Assembly: GCF_004053875.1 (NCBI RefSeq)
Contig: NZ_SBIP01000003.1
Coordinates: 124,001-188,000 of the forward strand
Reading direction: 5' to 3'
DNA from: Neorhizobium lilium
GTDB taxonomy: Bacteria > Pseudomonadota > Alphaproteobacteria > Rhizobiales > Rhizobiaceae
DNA: 64,000 nt
Every line of letters begins with the position of its first letter. Position 1 is the first letter of the stretch. A program made the translations under genes and the position numbers. Shown one piece after another: positions 17,803 through 27,457 of this stretch. The notes beneath the pieces are model-generated. The model searched no databases and was not told the DNA's origin. It saw only the letters and a list, made by a program, of their open reading frames with translations.

Positions 17803-18947
17803 TGGAGGCGTCCTCTACAGCAACATTGCCCAAGGCGCCGCCGCAGAAGCGTCCCTGGATCACGCCGACCAATCGCAGGCGGCTCGCCAATTTCCGGGCC
17901 AACAAGCGTGGCTATTGGTCGTTCTGGTTGTTCATGGTGCTCTTCGTGCTCAGCCTGTGCGCGGAATTCATTGCCAACGACCGGCCGATCGTCGCCTCCT
18001 ACAAGGGCGAGATTCTCTATCCCGTCTTCGTGGATTATCCGGAAGAGAAGTTCGGCGGTTTCCTGGCAACAACCGACTACCGGTCGGATTACATCGCTCA
18101 GGAGATCGAGGCGAACGGCTGGATGATCTGGCCGCCGATCCGCTATTCCTACCAGACGGTCAATTCGAACATTCCGCATTCGGCTCCGACCAAGCCCTTC
18201 TGGCTGATGGACAAGGAGGAACGCTGTGCCGCCTATCCGCAGAAGGATCAGGATCCGAACTGCATCCTCGGCAATCTCAACTGGCTGGGCACGGACGACC
18301 AGGCGCGCGACGTCATGGCCCGCACGATCTACGGCTTCCGGATCTCCGTCCTGTTCGGACTGGCGCTCACCATCTGCTCAGCCATAATCGGCATCGGGGC
18401 TGGTGCCGTACAGGGCTATTTCGGTGGCTGGACGGACTTGCTGATGCAGCGTTTCATCGAGATCTGGTCGGCCATGCCGGTGCTCTACATCCTGCTGATC
18501 ATCGCCTCCATCCTGCCGCCGGGCTTCTTCATTCTGCTCGGCATCCTTCTCCTCTTCTCCTGGGTCAGCCTGGTCGGCGTGGTGCGGGCCGAATTCCTGC
18601 GCGCCCGCAATTTCGAATATGTGCGCGCCGCCCGCGCGCTTGGGGTCGGCAACCTCACCATCATGTCACGCCATCTGCTGCCGAACGCCATGGTCGCAAC
18701 GCTGACCTTCCTGCCCTTCATCCTGTCCGGATCGATCGCAACCCTGACCTCGCTCGACTTTCTGGGTTTCGGCATGCCGCCCGGCTCGCCTTCGCTGGGG
18801 GAAATGATCCAGCAGGGCAAGAACAATCTCCAGGCGCCCTGGCTCGGCTTTTCCGCCTTTTTCACCATGTCGATCATGCTCTCGCTGCTGATCTTCATCG
18901 GCGAGGCGGTCCGCGATGCCTTCGACCCCAGAAAGACATTCGGGTGA
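17802..18947 (+). CDS. yejE: Oligopeptide ABC transporter permease YejE
   Basis: A 381-residue second permease with an N-terminal helix (about 40-60), a long periplasmic insert and a C-terminal DppC-like domain with the EAA loop (FEYVRAARALGVGNLTIMSRH). YejE-type permeases are longer than DppC because of the insert, as here. The one-base overlap with yejB and 4-bp gap to yejF mark a single operon. Confidence 0.93.
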   Translation: MEASSTATLPKAPPQKRPWITPTNRRRLANFRANKRGYWSFWLFMVLFVLSLCAEFIANDRPIVASYKGEILYPVFVDYPEEKFGGFLATTDYRSDYIAQEIEANGWMIWPPIRYSYQTVNSNIPHSAPTKPFWLMDKEERCAAYPQKDQDPNCILGNLNWLGTDDQARDVMARTIYGFRISVLFGLALTICSAIIGIGAGAVQGYFGGWTDLLMQRFIEIWSAMPVLYILLIIASILPPGFFILLGILLLFSWVSLVGVVRAEFLRARNFEYVRAARALGVGNLTIMSRHLLPNAMVATLTFLPFILSGSIATLTSLDFLGFGMPPGSPSLGEMIQQGKNNLQAPWLGFSAFFTMSIMLSLLIFIGEAVRDAFDPRKTFG

Positions 18948-18951
18948 GGCC

Positions 18952-20580
18952 ATGACAGAAACGCTGCTGTCCATTCGCGATCTGTCGGTTGCCTTCCATC
19001 AGGGCGGCAATGTCAGCCTTGCCGTCGATCGGGTCTCCTTCGATATCCTGCCGGGGGAGGTCCTGGCCCTTGTCGGCGAGTCGGGCTCCGGCAAATCCGT
19101 CACCGCCAATTCGATCCTGAAGCTCCTGCCTTATCCGGCGGCCAGCCACCCTTCCGGGCAGATCCTTTTCGAGGGCCGCGACCTGCTTGCTGCGACGGAG
19201 CCAGAACTGCGCAAAGTCCGCGGCGACGATATCACCATGATCTTCCAGGAGCCGATGACATCGCTCAACCCACTTCATACGGTGGAGCGGCAGATTGGCG
19301 AGGTTGTCGAACTTCACAAGGGCATCTCCGGTCGCGCGGTCCGCACAAGAACGCTCGAACTGCTCAATCAGGTTGGCATCCGCGATCCCGAGAAGCGGCT
19401 GTCGGCCTATCCGCACGAGTTGTCCGGCGGGCAGCGGCAACGGGTGATGATCGCCATGGCGCTCGCCAACCGTCCAAAGCTGCTGATCGCCGACGAGCCG
19501 ACGACGGCGCTCGACGTGACCGTGCAGGCGCAGATCCTCGAGCTTTTGAAGGATCTGAAGGGCCAGCATGGCATGTCCATGCTGTTCATCACCCACGATC
19601 TCGGCATCGTACGCAAGTTCGCCGATCGCGTCTGCGTCATGACCAAGGGCAAGATCGTCGAGACCGGCACGGTCGAGGATGTTTTTGCAAAGCCCCAGCA
19701 CCCGTACACGCAGCATCTCCTTGCCTCGGAGCCGCGGGGCGAACCGCCGCCGGTCGATCCCGACAGTCCTGTCGTCATGGAAGGCAAGGACATCCGCGTC
19801 TGGTTTCCCATCAAGGCTGGCTTCATGCGCCGGGTGGTCGATCATGTGAAGGCCGTCGACGGTGTCGATCTGACCCTGCGCGCCGGGCAGACGCTGGGCG
19901 TGGTCGGCGAATCCGGCTCCGGCAAGACGACGCTGGGTCTCGCCCTTGCCCGCCTGATCGCCTCCAGGGGGCGGATCGCTTTCATCGGCAACGAGATCGA
20001 AAACTACAGCTTCCGCCAGATGCGGCCCCTGCGCGACAAGCTTCAGGTCGTGTTCCAGGATCCTTACGGCTCGCTCAGCCCGCGCATGTCCGTGGGCGAT
20101 ATCATTGCCGAAGGGCTGAAGGTGCACGAACGGGCGCTTTCTGCCGACGAACGCGACGAACGCGTTGCCTGGGCACTTGGGGAAGTGGGGCTCGACACCG
20201 CTACCCGCTGGCGCTATCCGCATGAATTCTCGGGTGGCCAGCGGCAGCGCATCGCCATCGCCCGCGCCATGGTGCTGAAGCCGCGTTTCGTCATGCTCGA
20301 CGAGCCCACGTCGGCCCTTGACATGACCGTTCAGGCGCAGGTGGTGGACCTGTTGCGCGACCTGCAGAAAAAGCACGATCTCGCCTACCTTTTCATCAGC
20401 CACGACCTGAAAGTTGTGAAGGCGCTCGCCAACCACGTCATCGTCATGCGGCTGGGCAAGGTCGTGGAAGAGGGGCCGGCAGAGCGGATATTCCGCGCTC
20501 CCAGGGAAGATTATACCCGGGCGCTTATGGCCGCGGCCTTCAATCTCGAAGCCGTGGAGCACGAAGTCATCGGCCAATAA
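18952..20580 (+). CDS. yejF: Oligopeptide ABC transporter ATP-binding protein YejF (two ATPase domains)
   Basis: A 542-residue tandem ATPase. Each half has Walker A (GESGSGKSV in the first, GESGSGKTT in the second), signature LSGGQRQR or FSGGQRQR, Walker B ([24 protein letters not shown]) and an oligopeptide-transporter C-terminal motif after the first domain ([12 protein letters not shown]). It powers import through YejBE. The start [15 protein letters not shown] was chosen 5 bp after the yejE stop; an upstream in-frame extension would lie inside yejE. Confidence 0.94.
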   Translation: MTETLLSIRDLSVAFHQGGNVSLAVDRVSFDILPGEVLALVGESGSGKSVTANSILKLLPYPAASHPSGQILFEGRDLLAATEPELRKVRGDDITMIFQEPMTSLNPLHTVERQIGEVVELHKGISGRAVRTRTLELLNQVGIRDPEKRLSAYPHELSGGQRQRVMIAMALANRPKLLIADEPTTALDVTVQAQILELLKDLKGQHGMSMLFITHDLGIVRKFADRVCVMTKGKIVETGTVEDVFAKPQHPYTQHLLASEPRGEPPPVDPDSPVVMEGKDIRVWFPIKAGFMRRVVDHVKAVDGVDLTLRAGQTLGVVGESGSGKTTLGLALARLIASRGRIAFIGNEIENYSFRQMRPLRDKLQVVFQDPYGSLSPRMSVGDIIAEGLKVHERALSADERDERVAWALGEVGLDTATRWRYPHEFSGGQRQRIAIARAMVLKPRFVMLDEPTSALDMTVQAQVVDLLRDLQKKHDLAYLFISHDLKVVKALANHVIVMRLGKVVEEGPAERIFRAPREDYTRALMAAAFNLEAVEHEVIGQ

Positions 20581-20597
20581 ACGCAAGGGGAATCGTC

Positions 20598-21548
20598 GTG
20601 TCGGATAAAGGTGCAGTCGTCATCGATCTCAAGTTCGAGCGCCGCGAGGTGGACAGCGCACTGACGGATGCGTTCAAGGGGCGTCAGGTCCTGCATGCCT
20701 CCGACAAGTCGGCCGACCTTTCCGGCGCACGCTATGCATTGCTCTGGAAGCCGGATTCGGATCTGTTCCGCCGGGCACCCAATCTCGAGGTTCTGTTTTC
20801 CGGCGGCGCCGGCGTGGACTCGATCCTCACGCTGCCTGACCTGCCGGAAATCCCGATCGTCCGCTTCGTAGACCACACCCTGACCACCCGCATGAGCGAA
20901 TGGATCGTGCTGCAATGCCTGTCCCATCTGCGGCAGGTGCCGGCCTATCTCAGGCAGCAGCGGGTACGCCAGTGGCGCGAACAGCCGCAGCCGCAGGCAA
21001 GCGACGTGACGGTCGGCGTCATGGGGCTGGGTGTGCTCGGTCAGGATGCGGCGCAAAAGCTGAAGATCATGGGCTTTGACGTGATCGGCTGGTCGCGCAG
21101 CAGCAAGGCGATCGAAGGCATCGAGACCTACGATGCAGACGGCCTCGACGCCTTCCTGGGCAGGACGGACATCCTGGTCGGTCTTCTGCCGCTGACGCCG
21201 GATACGCGCGGTCTCTTCAATGCTTCCCTGTTCGGCAAGCTCCGCAAGAAGGGCGCCTTGGGCGGCCCCGTTTTCATCAATGCCGGCCGCGGAGGCAGTC
21301 AGGTCGAGCCGGATCTTGTGGCAGCCCTCAACAGCGACGTCCTGTCGGGAGCGTCGCTGGATGTGTTCGAGAAGGAGCCGCTGGAAGTGCAAAGCCCGCT
21401 ATGGGGGATGGAGCATGTTCTGATCACGCCGCATGCGGCTTCGGCCTCCGACGTCAAGGCGCTGTTCCGCAATGCCGAGGAGCAGATGGACCGGCATGAG
21501 GCGGGCGAACCGCTGCTTCATGTCGTGGATCGGAAATCCGGCTACTGA
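20598..21548 (+). CDS. ghrA: Glyoxylate/hydroxypyruvate reductase A-type D-2-hydroxyacid dehydrogenase
   Basis: A 316-residue NAD(P)H-dependent dehydrogenase with Rossmann motif GLGVLG (143-148) and the catalytic trio of the family: Arg in NAGRGG, Glu in FEKEPLE, His in ITPHAAS. Closest by pattern to GhrA, which reduces glyoxylate and hydroxypyruvate. The start is a GTG preceded by AAGGGGAA. It lies 17 bp after yejF and may be read through from the peptide transporter operon; a metabolic link is not evident. Confidence 0.87.
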   Translation: MSDKGAVVIDLKFERREVDSALTDAFKGRQVLHASDKSADLSGARYALLWKPDSDLFRRAPNLEVLFSGGAGVDSILTLPDLPEIPIVRFVDHTLTTRMSEWIVLQCLSHLRQVPAYLRQQRVRQWREQPQPQASDVTVGVMGLGVLGQDAAQKLKIMGFDVIGWSRSSKAIEGIETYDADGLDAFLGRTDILVGLLPLTPDTRGLFNASLFGKLRKKGALGGPVFINAGRGGSQVEPDLVAALNSDVLSGASLDVFEKEPLEVQSPLWGMEHVLITPHAASASDVKALFRNAEEQMDRHEAGEPLLHVVDRKSGY

Positions 21549-21643
21549 TCTTGGCTCATCCCTGACACCTTGAGGGAACCTTAACCAGTAGTGCTCGTTT
21601 GTCGTGCATCGGCTGGACGATCCGGCCCGCAAGGAGCAAGGTC

Positions 21644-21973
21644 ATGAACAGCAATCTGGATCCGAAGGCAGGTCAGACCCGGGGCACGACCCCGCCCGGT
21701 ACGCTGCCCGAACAGCCCATGAGCGCGACCGAGGCAAGGCAGGGAAGCACGGGAAGGCCGGTGCTGATGGTTCTGGTGGCGGGCCTTGTGCTTGCCGCCG
21801 TCGCCTGGGGCGGTGCCGAGTGGTGGGGTGAATCGACTGCGCCGCCGGCTGAACGCACCGCAACGCCGCCCGCAGGCGACAATACTCCGGCCAATCCCAA
21901 CGCTACGCCGTCTGCCAATCCGGCCGCCGTGCCGCCGGCTGCATCTGGAAGCAACGGCCAGACGGGCAACTAA
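21644..21973 (+). CDS. Small single-pass membrane protein with Pro/Ala/Asn-rich tail
   Basis: A 109-residue protein with a polar N-terminus (about 1-35), one hydrophobic helix (PVLMVLVAGLVLAAVAWGGA, about 38-57) and a low-complexity tail rich in Pro, Ala, Thr and Asn. The start is the ATG 8 nt after AAGGAG, preferred over a longer frame. The layout suggests an inner-membrane anchor with a periplasmic disordered tail. No family recognised. The gene at 58910-59209 has the same architecture. Confidence 0.65.
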   Translation: MNSNLDPKAGQTRGTTPPGTLPEQPMSATEARQGSTGRPVLMVLVAGLVLAAVAWGGAEWWGESTAPPAERTATPPAGDNTPANPNATPSANPAAVPPAASGSNGQTGN

Positions 21974-22096
21974 CCGTATTGCCCCGTGCATTCTGAAACT
22001 GCCATCGGCCGTCGTCGTTGCGGCCGATTTGCTGTCTGGACTTCTCCAGCCTAATTTCCCATAAGATGCGCCCGGAGGTGCACCTGAGGCATCCAC

Positions 22097-22202
22097 TACA
22101 GCATGTCGCGCAAAAGTGTGTATCGGTTTTGCGTAAACGACATGCGATAAAACAAAAGGCTTAAAGCGTGGAAGCGAATCTGAAAGATCGCGACACGCTT
22201 TA
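22097..22202 (+). repeat. RIME-like intergenic mosaic repeat, copy 1
   Basis: A roughly 105-bp segment made of two palindromic modules. Module 1 pairs GCATGTCG with CGACATGC and GCAAAA with TTTTGC; module 2 pairs AAAGCGTG with CACGCTTT. A diverged copy in inverted orientation lies at 28569-28672. The two-palindrome layout is that described for rhizobial intergenic mosaic elements (RIME1). It ends 47 bp before the pncB start, so it lies in the pncB leader or promoter region. Confidence 0.78.
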
Positions 22203-22249
22203 GGTAAATCGGCAGAGCTGATCCCGGGAGGATCGGACCAGGGGCAGGC

Positions 22250-23554
22250 ATGACGAAGACCGATATTGCGAGCCGGGTCTACAACCACACCTGGAAGCTA
22301 GACCCCATCATTCGCAGTCTGATCGACACGGACTTCTACAAGCTCCTCATGCTGCAGATGATCTGGAAGCTCTATCCGGAGGTCAACGCCACTTTTTCGC
22401 TGATCAACCGCACCACCCGCGTCAAGCTGGCCGAAGAGATCGACGAAGGGGCTCTGCGCGAACAGCTCGATCACGCCCGCACCGTCTCGCTGTCGAAGAA
22501 GGAGATGATCTGGCTCGCCGGCAACACCTTCTACGGCCGCAAGCAGATCTTCGAGCCGGAGTTCCTCAATTGGCTATCCACCTATAAGCTGCCGGAATAT
22601 GAGCTGTCCAAACATGACGGTCAGTATGAGCTGACCTTCCACGGCAAGTGGATGGACACGACCATGTGGGAAATTCCAGCACTCGCCATTATCAACGAAA
22701 TGCGCTCCCGCGCCGCCATGCGGTCGCTGGGCTATTTCACGCTGGACGTGCTCTATGCCCGCGCCAAGGCCAAGATGTGGGAAAAGGTAGAGCGCCTGCG
22801 CACTCTGCCCGGCTTGCGCATCTCCGATTTCGGCACGCGTCGTCGGCACAGCTTCCTCTGGCAGCGCTGGTGCGTCGAAGCGTTGAAGGAAGGCATCGGC
22901 CCGGCCTTCACCGGCACGAGCAATGTCCTGCTGGCGATGGATTCCGATCTCGAAGCGGTCGGCACCAATGCGCATGAGCTGCCCATGGTGGCGGCGGCGC
23001 TTGCCAATAGCGACGAGGAACTGCGCGCCGCGCCATACCAGGTCCTGAAGGACTGGAACCGGCTTTATCACGGCAATCTGCTGATCGTTCTGCCCGATGC
23101 CTACGGCACCGCTGCCTTCCTTCGCGATGCGCCGGACTGGGTCGCCGACTGGACCGGCTTCCGCCCGGACAGCGCGCCGCCGATCGAGGGCGGCGAGAAG
23201 ATCATCGAATGGTGGAAGAAGATGGGCCGCGACCCGAAGGAAAAACTGCTCATCTTCTCGGACGGCATGGATGTCGAGGCGATCGTCGATACCTATCGCC
23301 ACTTCGAAGGCCGCGTCCGCATGAGCTTCGGCTGGGGCACCAATCTCACCAACGACTTTTCGGGCTGCGCGCCGAAGGAGATCGATGGCCTGAAGCCGAT
23401 CTCCATCGTCTGCAAGGTCAGCGACGCGAATGGTCGCCCGGCGGTCAAGCTATCCGACAATCCGCAGAAGGCGACCGGCGAGCCTGCCGAAGTAGAACGG
23501 TATCTCAAATTTTTCGGCCAGGAAGATCGCGTCGATCAGGCGGTCTTCGTCTAG
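22250..23554 (+). CDS. pncB: Nicotinate phosphoribosyltransferase
   Basis: A 434-residue enzyme converting nicotinate, PRPP and ATP to nicotinate mononucleotide in the Preiss-Handler NAD salvage route. The N-terminal [17 protein letters not shown] and the phosphohistidine region [10 protein letters not shown] match the family, and [11 protein letters not shown] and [10 protein letters not shown] form the PRPP/phosphate sites. Length is normal. Its TAG stop codon falls inside the left arm of the palindromic element at 23551-23827, so the extreme C-terminus (VDQAVFV) may have been set by that insertion. Confidence 0.95.
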   Translation: MTKTDIASRVYNHTWKLDPIIRSLIDTDFYKLLMLQMIWKLYPEVNATFSLINRTTRVKLAEEIDEGALREQLDHARTVSLSKKEMIWLAGNTFYGRKQIFEPEFLNWLSTYKLPEYELSKHDGQYELTFHGKWMDTTMWEIPALAIINEMRSRAAMRSLGYFTLDVLYARAKAKMWEKVERLRTLPGLRISDFGTRRRHSFLWQRWCVEALKEGIGPAFTGTSNVLLAMDSDLEAVGTNAHELPMVAAALANSDEELRAAPYQVLKDWNRLYHGNLLIVLPDAYGTAAFLRDAPDWVADWTGFRPDSAPPIEGGEKIIEWWKKMGRDPKEKLLIFSDGMDVEAIVDTYRHFEGRVRMSFGWGTNLTNDFSGCAPKEIDGLKPISIVCKVSDANGRPAVKLSDNPQKATGEPAEVERYLKFFGQEDRVDQAVFV

Positions 23555-23827
23555 AGTGGTTCAGGGCTAAATGGAATCGTTCTGCAGGAGAGATTTTGCG
23601 TCAGGATCAAGGCTTTCGGCGAAGGGCATACCTCACTGGTATGGCCGAGACGAAAGCCGAAGATAATGGCGCAAAAGCACCCGGCCCTTCGGGTTGGCTG
23701 AAGCGGGTCATCTGCCATGTCGAGCGGCTTGGCCGTATGCTATGGCTACGACACGGCGCCGCTCTCCTCGCATCTGCTCCCGCTTGAGCCAACAGAACTG
23801 TTTCCATTTAGCCCTGAACCACTCTAG
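23551..23827. repeat. Nested inverted-repeat element of about 277 bp (MITE/mosaic type)
   Basis: Terminal inverted repeats of 33-34 bp: the left arm (23551-23583) and the right arm (23794-23827, reverse strand) agree perfectly over the first 26 bases, starting CTAGAGTGGTTCAGGGC, then differ at 2-3 positions. Inside lie two further hairpins. The left one (23594-23676) pairs TTTTGCG with CGCAAAA, GGCTTTCG with CGAAAGCC and CATACC with GGTATG. The right one (23694-23793) pairs TTGGCT-AAGCGGG with CCCGCTT-AGCCAA. There is no convincing gene inside. It resembles the mosaic palindromic elements of rhizobia or a non-autonomous transposon derivative; which of these is not decidable here. Confidence 0.75.
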
Positions 23828-23956
23828 GAAGGCAAGCCGGGCCGGAGCCGTAGGCCCGTACACCATAATGAGGCAAAAACCAGCGCGGGCGGCAATCGAC
23901 ACTTGCCACGCCAGCATCCTTATCTATTTGTCACTCAGATTTTTGGAGGGCTCCTT

Positions 23957-24352
23957 GTGGAATATCGTTTCCTGATCGTCGAGGACAGTCTGCTGGTTGC
24001 CATGGACATCGAAGATGCTGTCCACCGCAGCGGTCATGACGTGGTGGGCATTGCGCCGGATATGAAAGTCGCGCTGAATTACACGCGCGAAACGGATATA
24101 GCGTTTGTCGATGTGCGACTGGCGGATGGCGAAACGGGTCCTGCGATTGCCGAAACCCTCGCTCAGTTCGGCATCGTGGTCATCATGATCACCGGCAATC
24201 CCGGTCTCGTCTCCTCGGGCCTCGCAGGCGTCGTCGGCGTTATGGCCAAGCCCCTGACGGACCAGGCGTCCATGGATCTCATCCAGTTTGCGGTGGACCG
24301 TAAGAATGGGAGACCTGGTACGCCACCAGCAAGGCTCCGGCTCTTTCATTGA
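23957..24352 (+). CDS. Stand-alone response-regulator receiver domain protein
   Basis: A 131-residue CheY-like receiver with no output domain. The acidic pair E9-D10 (LIVEDS), phospho-acceptor Asp52 (FVDVRL), Thr in MITGNP and Lys in MAKPL are all present, so it should be phosphorylatable. The start is taken as GTG because GGAGGG lies 6 nt upstream; a longer in-frame ATG start has no ribosome-binding sequence. No histidine kinase is adjacent. Single-domain receivers of this type are common in alphaproteobacteria as phosphate shuttles or sinks; its partner is unknown. Confidence 0.85.
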   Translation: MEYRFLIVEDSLLVAMDIEDAVHRSGHDVVGIAPDMKVALNYTRETDIAFVDVRLADGETGPAIAETLAQFGIVVIMITGNPGLVSSGLAGVVGVMAKPLTDQASMDLIQFAVDRKNGRPGTPPARLRLFH

Positions 24353-24445
24353 TCGGCACCGATTGGGTGGTTGAGACAAAACACTACCCTTCCTTGGAAG
24401 GCCGGGCTAAGGGAGCAGTGGGTAAGGGCGACGGCGGGATCATCC

Positions 24446-25453
24446 ATGCGATATTTCATCACCGGAACTGCAGGCTTCATCGGTTTTCATCTGGCGCGGC
24501 GCCTGCTGGAAGAGGGGCATGAGGTCGTCGGCTTCGACGGGATGACGCCGTATTACAGCCTGCGTCTGAAGGAAGCGCGCAATGCGGCGCTGGTCCAGTT
24601 TCCGTCCTTTCATGCCGTCATGGGCATGCTGGAAGACGGGGAGCTTGTAAAGGATAACGTTTCCGCTTTCCGTCCTGACGTGATCATCCATCTCGCAGCC
24701 CAGGCAGGCGTGCGCTACAGCCTGGAAAATCCAAAAGCCTATCTCGACTCCAATCTTGTCGGCTCGTGGAACATCCTTGAAGCGGCGCGCGATATCGGCG
24801 TCGGTCACCTCATGCTTGCCTCGACCTCCTCGGTCTATGGCGCCAATCCCGGCATTCCGTTCCACGAAACGGACAAGGCCGACGAACCGCTGACCTTCTA
24901 TGCGGCGACCAAGAAATCGACGGAACTGATGGCGCACAGCTACGCCCATCTGCACAAGATTCCGACGACGGCCTTCCGCTTCTTCACGGTCTACGGCCCC
25001 TGGGGCCGGCCGGACATGGCGCTCTTCAAATTCGTCAAGGCGATGACCGAAGGCGACGAGATCGAGATCTACGGCGAAGGCAAGATGAGCCGGGACTTCA
25101 CCTATATCGACGATCTGGTAGACTCCATCATCGACCTGTCCAGGATCTTGCCGTCCGAAGACAATCGCGTACCTGACATCGACACCCTGTCGCATCAGGC
25201 ACCCTTCCGGCTCGTCAATATCGGCGGCGGGCAGCCTGTCGGCCTTCTCGATTTCATCGAGACCATCGAGAGGTTGATGGGCAAACCCGCGAAGCGCAGA
25301 ATGCTACCTATGCAGAAGGGCGACGTGCCGCGCACATTCGCGAGCCCCGATCTGCTGGTCGCGCTGACCGGAAAGAAGCCGGAGATCTCGCTTGCCGAAG
25401 GGGTGGGCGCCTTTCTGGAATGGTATAGCCAGCATCGGCAGGATATCGGTTAG
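24446..25453 (+). CDS. lpsL: UDP-glucuronate 4-epimerase-type NAD-dependent epimerase
   Basis: A 335-residue extended short-chain dehydrogenase starting [19 protein letters not shown], with the NAD-binding GTAGFIG (7-13) and catalytic Y152-x3-K156 in [29 protein letters not shown] and [18 protein letters not shown] are hallmarks of UDP-glucuronate epimerases such as rhizobial LpsL, which make UDP-galacturonate for lipopolysaccharide and capsule. A gene for lipopolysaccharide core sugar fits a rhizobium; neighbours give no further support. Confidence 0.9.
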   Translation: MRYFITGTAGFIGFHLARRLLEEGHEVVGFDGMTPYYSLRLKEARNAALVQFPSFHAVMGMLEDGELVKDNVSAFRPDVIIHLAAQAGVRYSLENPKAYLDSNLVGSWNILEAARDIGVGHLMLASTSSVYGANPGIPFHETDKADEPLTFYAATKKSTELMAHSYAHLHKIPTTAFRFFTVYGPWGRPDMALFKFVKAMTEGDEIEIYGEGKMSRDFTYIDDLVDSIIDLSRILPSEDNRVPDIDTLSHQAPFRLVNIGGGQPVGLLDFIETIERLMGKPAKRRMLPMQKGDVPRTFASPDLLVALTGKKPEISLAEGVGAFLEWYSQHRQDIG

Positions 25454-25467
25454 CAGCCGGTCGTTCG

Positions 25468-26163
25468 TCATGCTTCCAGGATGAGGCGCCGATACTCGGC
25501 CTCCGGCACGCCGTAGGCGTCGCCCGCAAGCTCTTCCAGGCCCTTTCGATCGCGCACGGTGATCAGGCCCCGTTCCGCCTTGATCAGGTGCTTGCCTTCC
25601 AGCAAATGAAGCGCATCGGTCACGCTCGGGCGCCGTACGCCGAGCATCAGCCCCAGAAAATCATGCGTCAGGGGCAGTTCGTTGCCCAGTCGGTCTTGCG
25701 ACATGAGCAGCCACCGGGCAAGCCGCTGTTGCACGCCGTAGCGTCCGTCCGCCAGCGCCGCGGAGGCGATCTGGATCATGAAGACATGGATGTAGCGAAA
25801 AAGAAGTTTTGCCAGCGGCGGGCTGGCTTCCATAGCCTTGTGAAGCTCGGTGGCGCTGATGCGCCACGCGACGGCATCTGCCTGGATGAAAGAGTGATGC
25901 GGGCTTCGATCGACTCCCAAAACGAGCGGCAGCCCCGAGAACCCCTCGCGCCCGACACAGCCCACCTCGATGCCCTTGCCTTGAGGATTGCGGGCGATTT
26001 CGGATGAAAGGCCACTTTCAAAGAAATAGACGAAGCCAATGGGCTGAAAGGGTTCGTGAAGGTTTTCCCCGCGCGCAAGTTCGATACGCTCAAGCGCGGA
26101 CGCGAAGACTTGCAGTTCCTCCTGCCGCAACCTGGCGAGAAGGGTGTTGTCGGTGAAGGACAT
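25468..26163 (-). CDS. Crp/Fnr-family transcriptional regulator
   Basis: A 231-residue regulator: cyclic-nucleotide-binding-like beta-roll (about residues 10-125), long dimer helix, and C-terminal winged helix of the Crp type (LTHDFLGLMLGVRRPSVTDAL, recognition helix RRPSVTDAL). The N-terminus has no cysteine cluster, so it is not an oxygen-sensing FNR, and the beta-roll lacks an obvious cAMP-binding signature. The start chosen (MSFTDNTLL) is the one with GGAG 9 nt upstream. It converges on lpsL with 14 bp between stops. Target genes and ligand are unknown. Confidence 0.87.
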   Translation of the reverse strand: MSFTDNTLLARLRQEELQVFASALERIELARGENLHEPFQPIGFVYFFESGLSSEIARNPQGKGIEVGCVGREGFSGLPLVLGVDRSPHHSFIQADAVAWRISATELHKAMEASPPLAKLLFRYIHVFMIQIASAALADGRYGVQQRLARWLLMSQDRLGNELPLTHDFLGLMLGVRRPSVTDALHLLEGKHLIKAERGLITVRDRKGLEELAGDAYGVPEAEYRRLILEA

Positions 26164-26522
26164 CGGCGATGGCTCCGGGCTCAAAACATTCATCAACGGA
26201 TGTAATGATAAAACCCAAGGCGCAAATTCGTTGCATTGCCCTTGCCCCTGCTCCGAAGGGCGGCAGCGTCGCCTCGTTAGTCATCGGATGCAGGAACGAA
26301 AGAGTGCAGCACGGGTTTGTCAAATATGCCGAGGGTGTTTTCGACATATGTCAGGATCTGCTTGAAGACTTGGATGCAGCATAACCTCCCCAACCATCTC
26401 CTGTCTGCATGCTTGCTGCACTGGACAAAGACCCTTTGTACGCTACCGTACCATGGCATGAAGAACGTGAGCCGTGGCATTGGGAATAAGCATCGGACTG
26501 CTGCTTTCAAGCGGAGAGCAGC
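26164..26522. other. Intergenic stretch upstream of the Crp/Fnr regulator
   Basis: About 360 bp between the regulator start and a small gene on the other strand. It must hold the regulator's promoter. A 10-bp palindrome GACATATGTC is present near 26342. Short reading frames here lack ribosome-binding sites and I do not call them genes. No terminator or repeat was recognised. Confidence 0.4.
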
Positions 26523-26696
26523 ATGATGCAGTCGGGCCCGTACGAACCAGGGATGAGGATCATCTATGATGTCCTTACGAAATCGGTCCTTGTAAGCTTC
26601 CGGCAGGAGATCAAGCTGCTTGGCCCTTTCCCCGATAGAAACACGGGAATCAAGGCTGCCGAAGATTTCTGCCGAGACAAAGGTTGGAAAGGTTAG
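26523..26696 (+). CDS. Small hypothetical protein
   Basis: A 57-residue frame beginning with two ATGs (MMQSGPYEPG), preceded by GGAG 6 nt upstream. Its content looks protein-like: an amphipathic beta segment (SVLVSFRQEIKLLG) and a helix with Cys and Trp (GIKAAEDFCRDKGW). No signal peptide or membrane segment. I do not recognise a family. It is followed 39 bp later by the stop of a convergent small gene. Confidence 0.5.
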   Translation: MMQSGPYEPGMRIIYDVLTKSVLVSFRQEIKLLGPFPDRNTGIKAAEDFCRDKGWKG

Positions 26697-26735
26697 GACA
26701 TGGCGACGGTGGCCTACGTTCCGTAGACTTGCCCG

Positions 26736-26996
26736 TCAATGCACGGAGGGATCCGAGTCTTCCAGGAAGCTCTTCAGGCCATCGCGTTCTGCCGTGGCCA
26801 GAAACTCCTGCCAGGCATCGTTATCCGTCGCGAATGGCTCTTCCCAGGAGGTGACGACTTCGGTCTGGGAGATGACTTCCATCGTCCAGTCGCCATTGGT
26901 CCCGGCGGGCCGGAAGATATCGACGAGAACGGTGATACCGTCGTCCTCGAACTCGCCGGAGAACTCGGAGTGTTCGGTTTTCGGGGCGTTGGACAT
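26736..26996 (-). CDS. Conserved-looking small acidic hypothetical protein
   Basis: An 86-residue, strongly acidic protein starting MSNAPKTEHSEFSGEFEDDG, with a well-balanced sequence (ITVLVDIFRPAG, then WTMEVISQTEVVTSW) that suggests a small alpha/beta fold. AGGAG lies 6 nt before the chosen ATG. No signal peptide. No function can be assigned; it looks like a soluble rhizobial protein of unknown role. Confidence 0.7.
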   Translation of the reverse strand: MSNAPKTEHSEFSGEFEDDGITVLVDIFRPAGTNGDWTMEVISQTEVVTSWEEPFATDNDAWQEFLATAERDGLKSFLEDSDPSVH

Positions 26997-27457
26997 ACGA
27001 GCTCCTTTGGCACAGCTAGCGGTGGCACCGGTCAGAATGCCGCTTCTGCAAAGAGCGCGGCGCGCATAAATTGTCAAAGCTTTAAAGGCGAGTACGCCGG
27101 CACGACGTCTTGCGTTGCAACCTAGTTAAATAGGAAATGGAAAAAGGAAATATGGCGGACAGAGCGTCCGTTGAATTTCTAACCGCCATTGTTCGCAGTC
27201 GTTCACCTGCCTTGTTTCTCTTTCCTTTCTTGCTTGCTTGATCTGTTCAAGGTCGTTCGCAATGTTTTCCATCATCCGATTTAGGACGTGGGGAAGGCAT
27301 GGCGCGCAATCTTCAAAAACTCTCCGACGTTCTCGTTAAGTCCATGGAAGGCTCGGGAACTCCCGCAGACCAGCGAGGTAGGCCATCTGTACTAGTTGAC
27401 GGCGTTAGCGCCATTGCGTTGAAGTGTGTGTGGCTGGGGAAGAGGAAAGGATTAGCT
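26997..27457. other. Gene-free stretch containing a copy of the tRNA-Ser 3' end
   Basis: About 460 bp without a convincing gene. It holds the promoter regions of the two flanking genes and the 17-bp direct repeat at 27150-27166 described separately. A+T content rises between 27120 and 27260. A possible upstream extension of the secreted-protein gene starting at 27299 is judged not coding. Confidence 0.45.
27150..27166 (+). repeat. Direct repeat of the tRNA-Ser 3' end (distal att-like copy)
   Basis: ATATGGCGGACAGAGCG is identical to 27917-27933, which covers the last 14 bases of tRNA-Ser(GGA) plus 3 flanking bases. A distal partial copy of a tRNA 3' end in the same orientation is the classical footprint of site-specific integration into that tRNA. 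The intervening 750 bp carries one small gene and no integrase. Confidence 0.6.

Noticed and set aside
18895-20586. A 563-codon minus-strand frame opposite yejF
   Set aside because: Complementary reading of a GC-rich ATPase gene with no protein-like motif.
22097-22202. Possible CRISPR-like or transposon terminal repeat
   Set aside because: Only two related copies in the window in opposite orientation, no spacers and no transposase; the two-palindrome structure fits an intergenic mosaic element better.
23584-23793. Small plus-strand frame inside the palindromic element, extending from pncB antiframe
   Set aside because: It consists of hairpin arms and has no ribosome-binding site; no codon-like pattern.
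26317-26526. Short overlapping frames around 26.2-26.5 kb
   Set aside because: No ribosome-binding sites, and they overlap the better-supported start at 26523.
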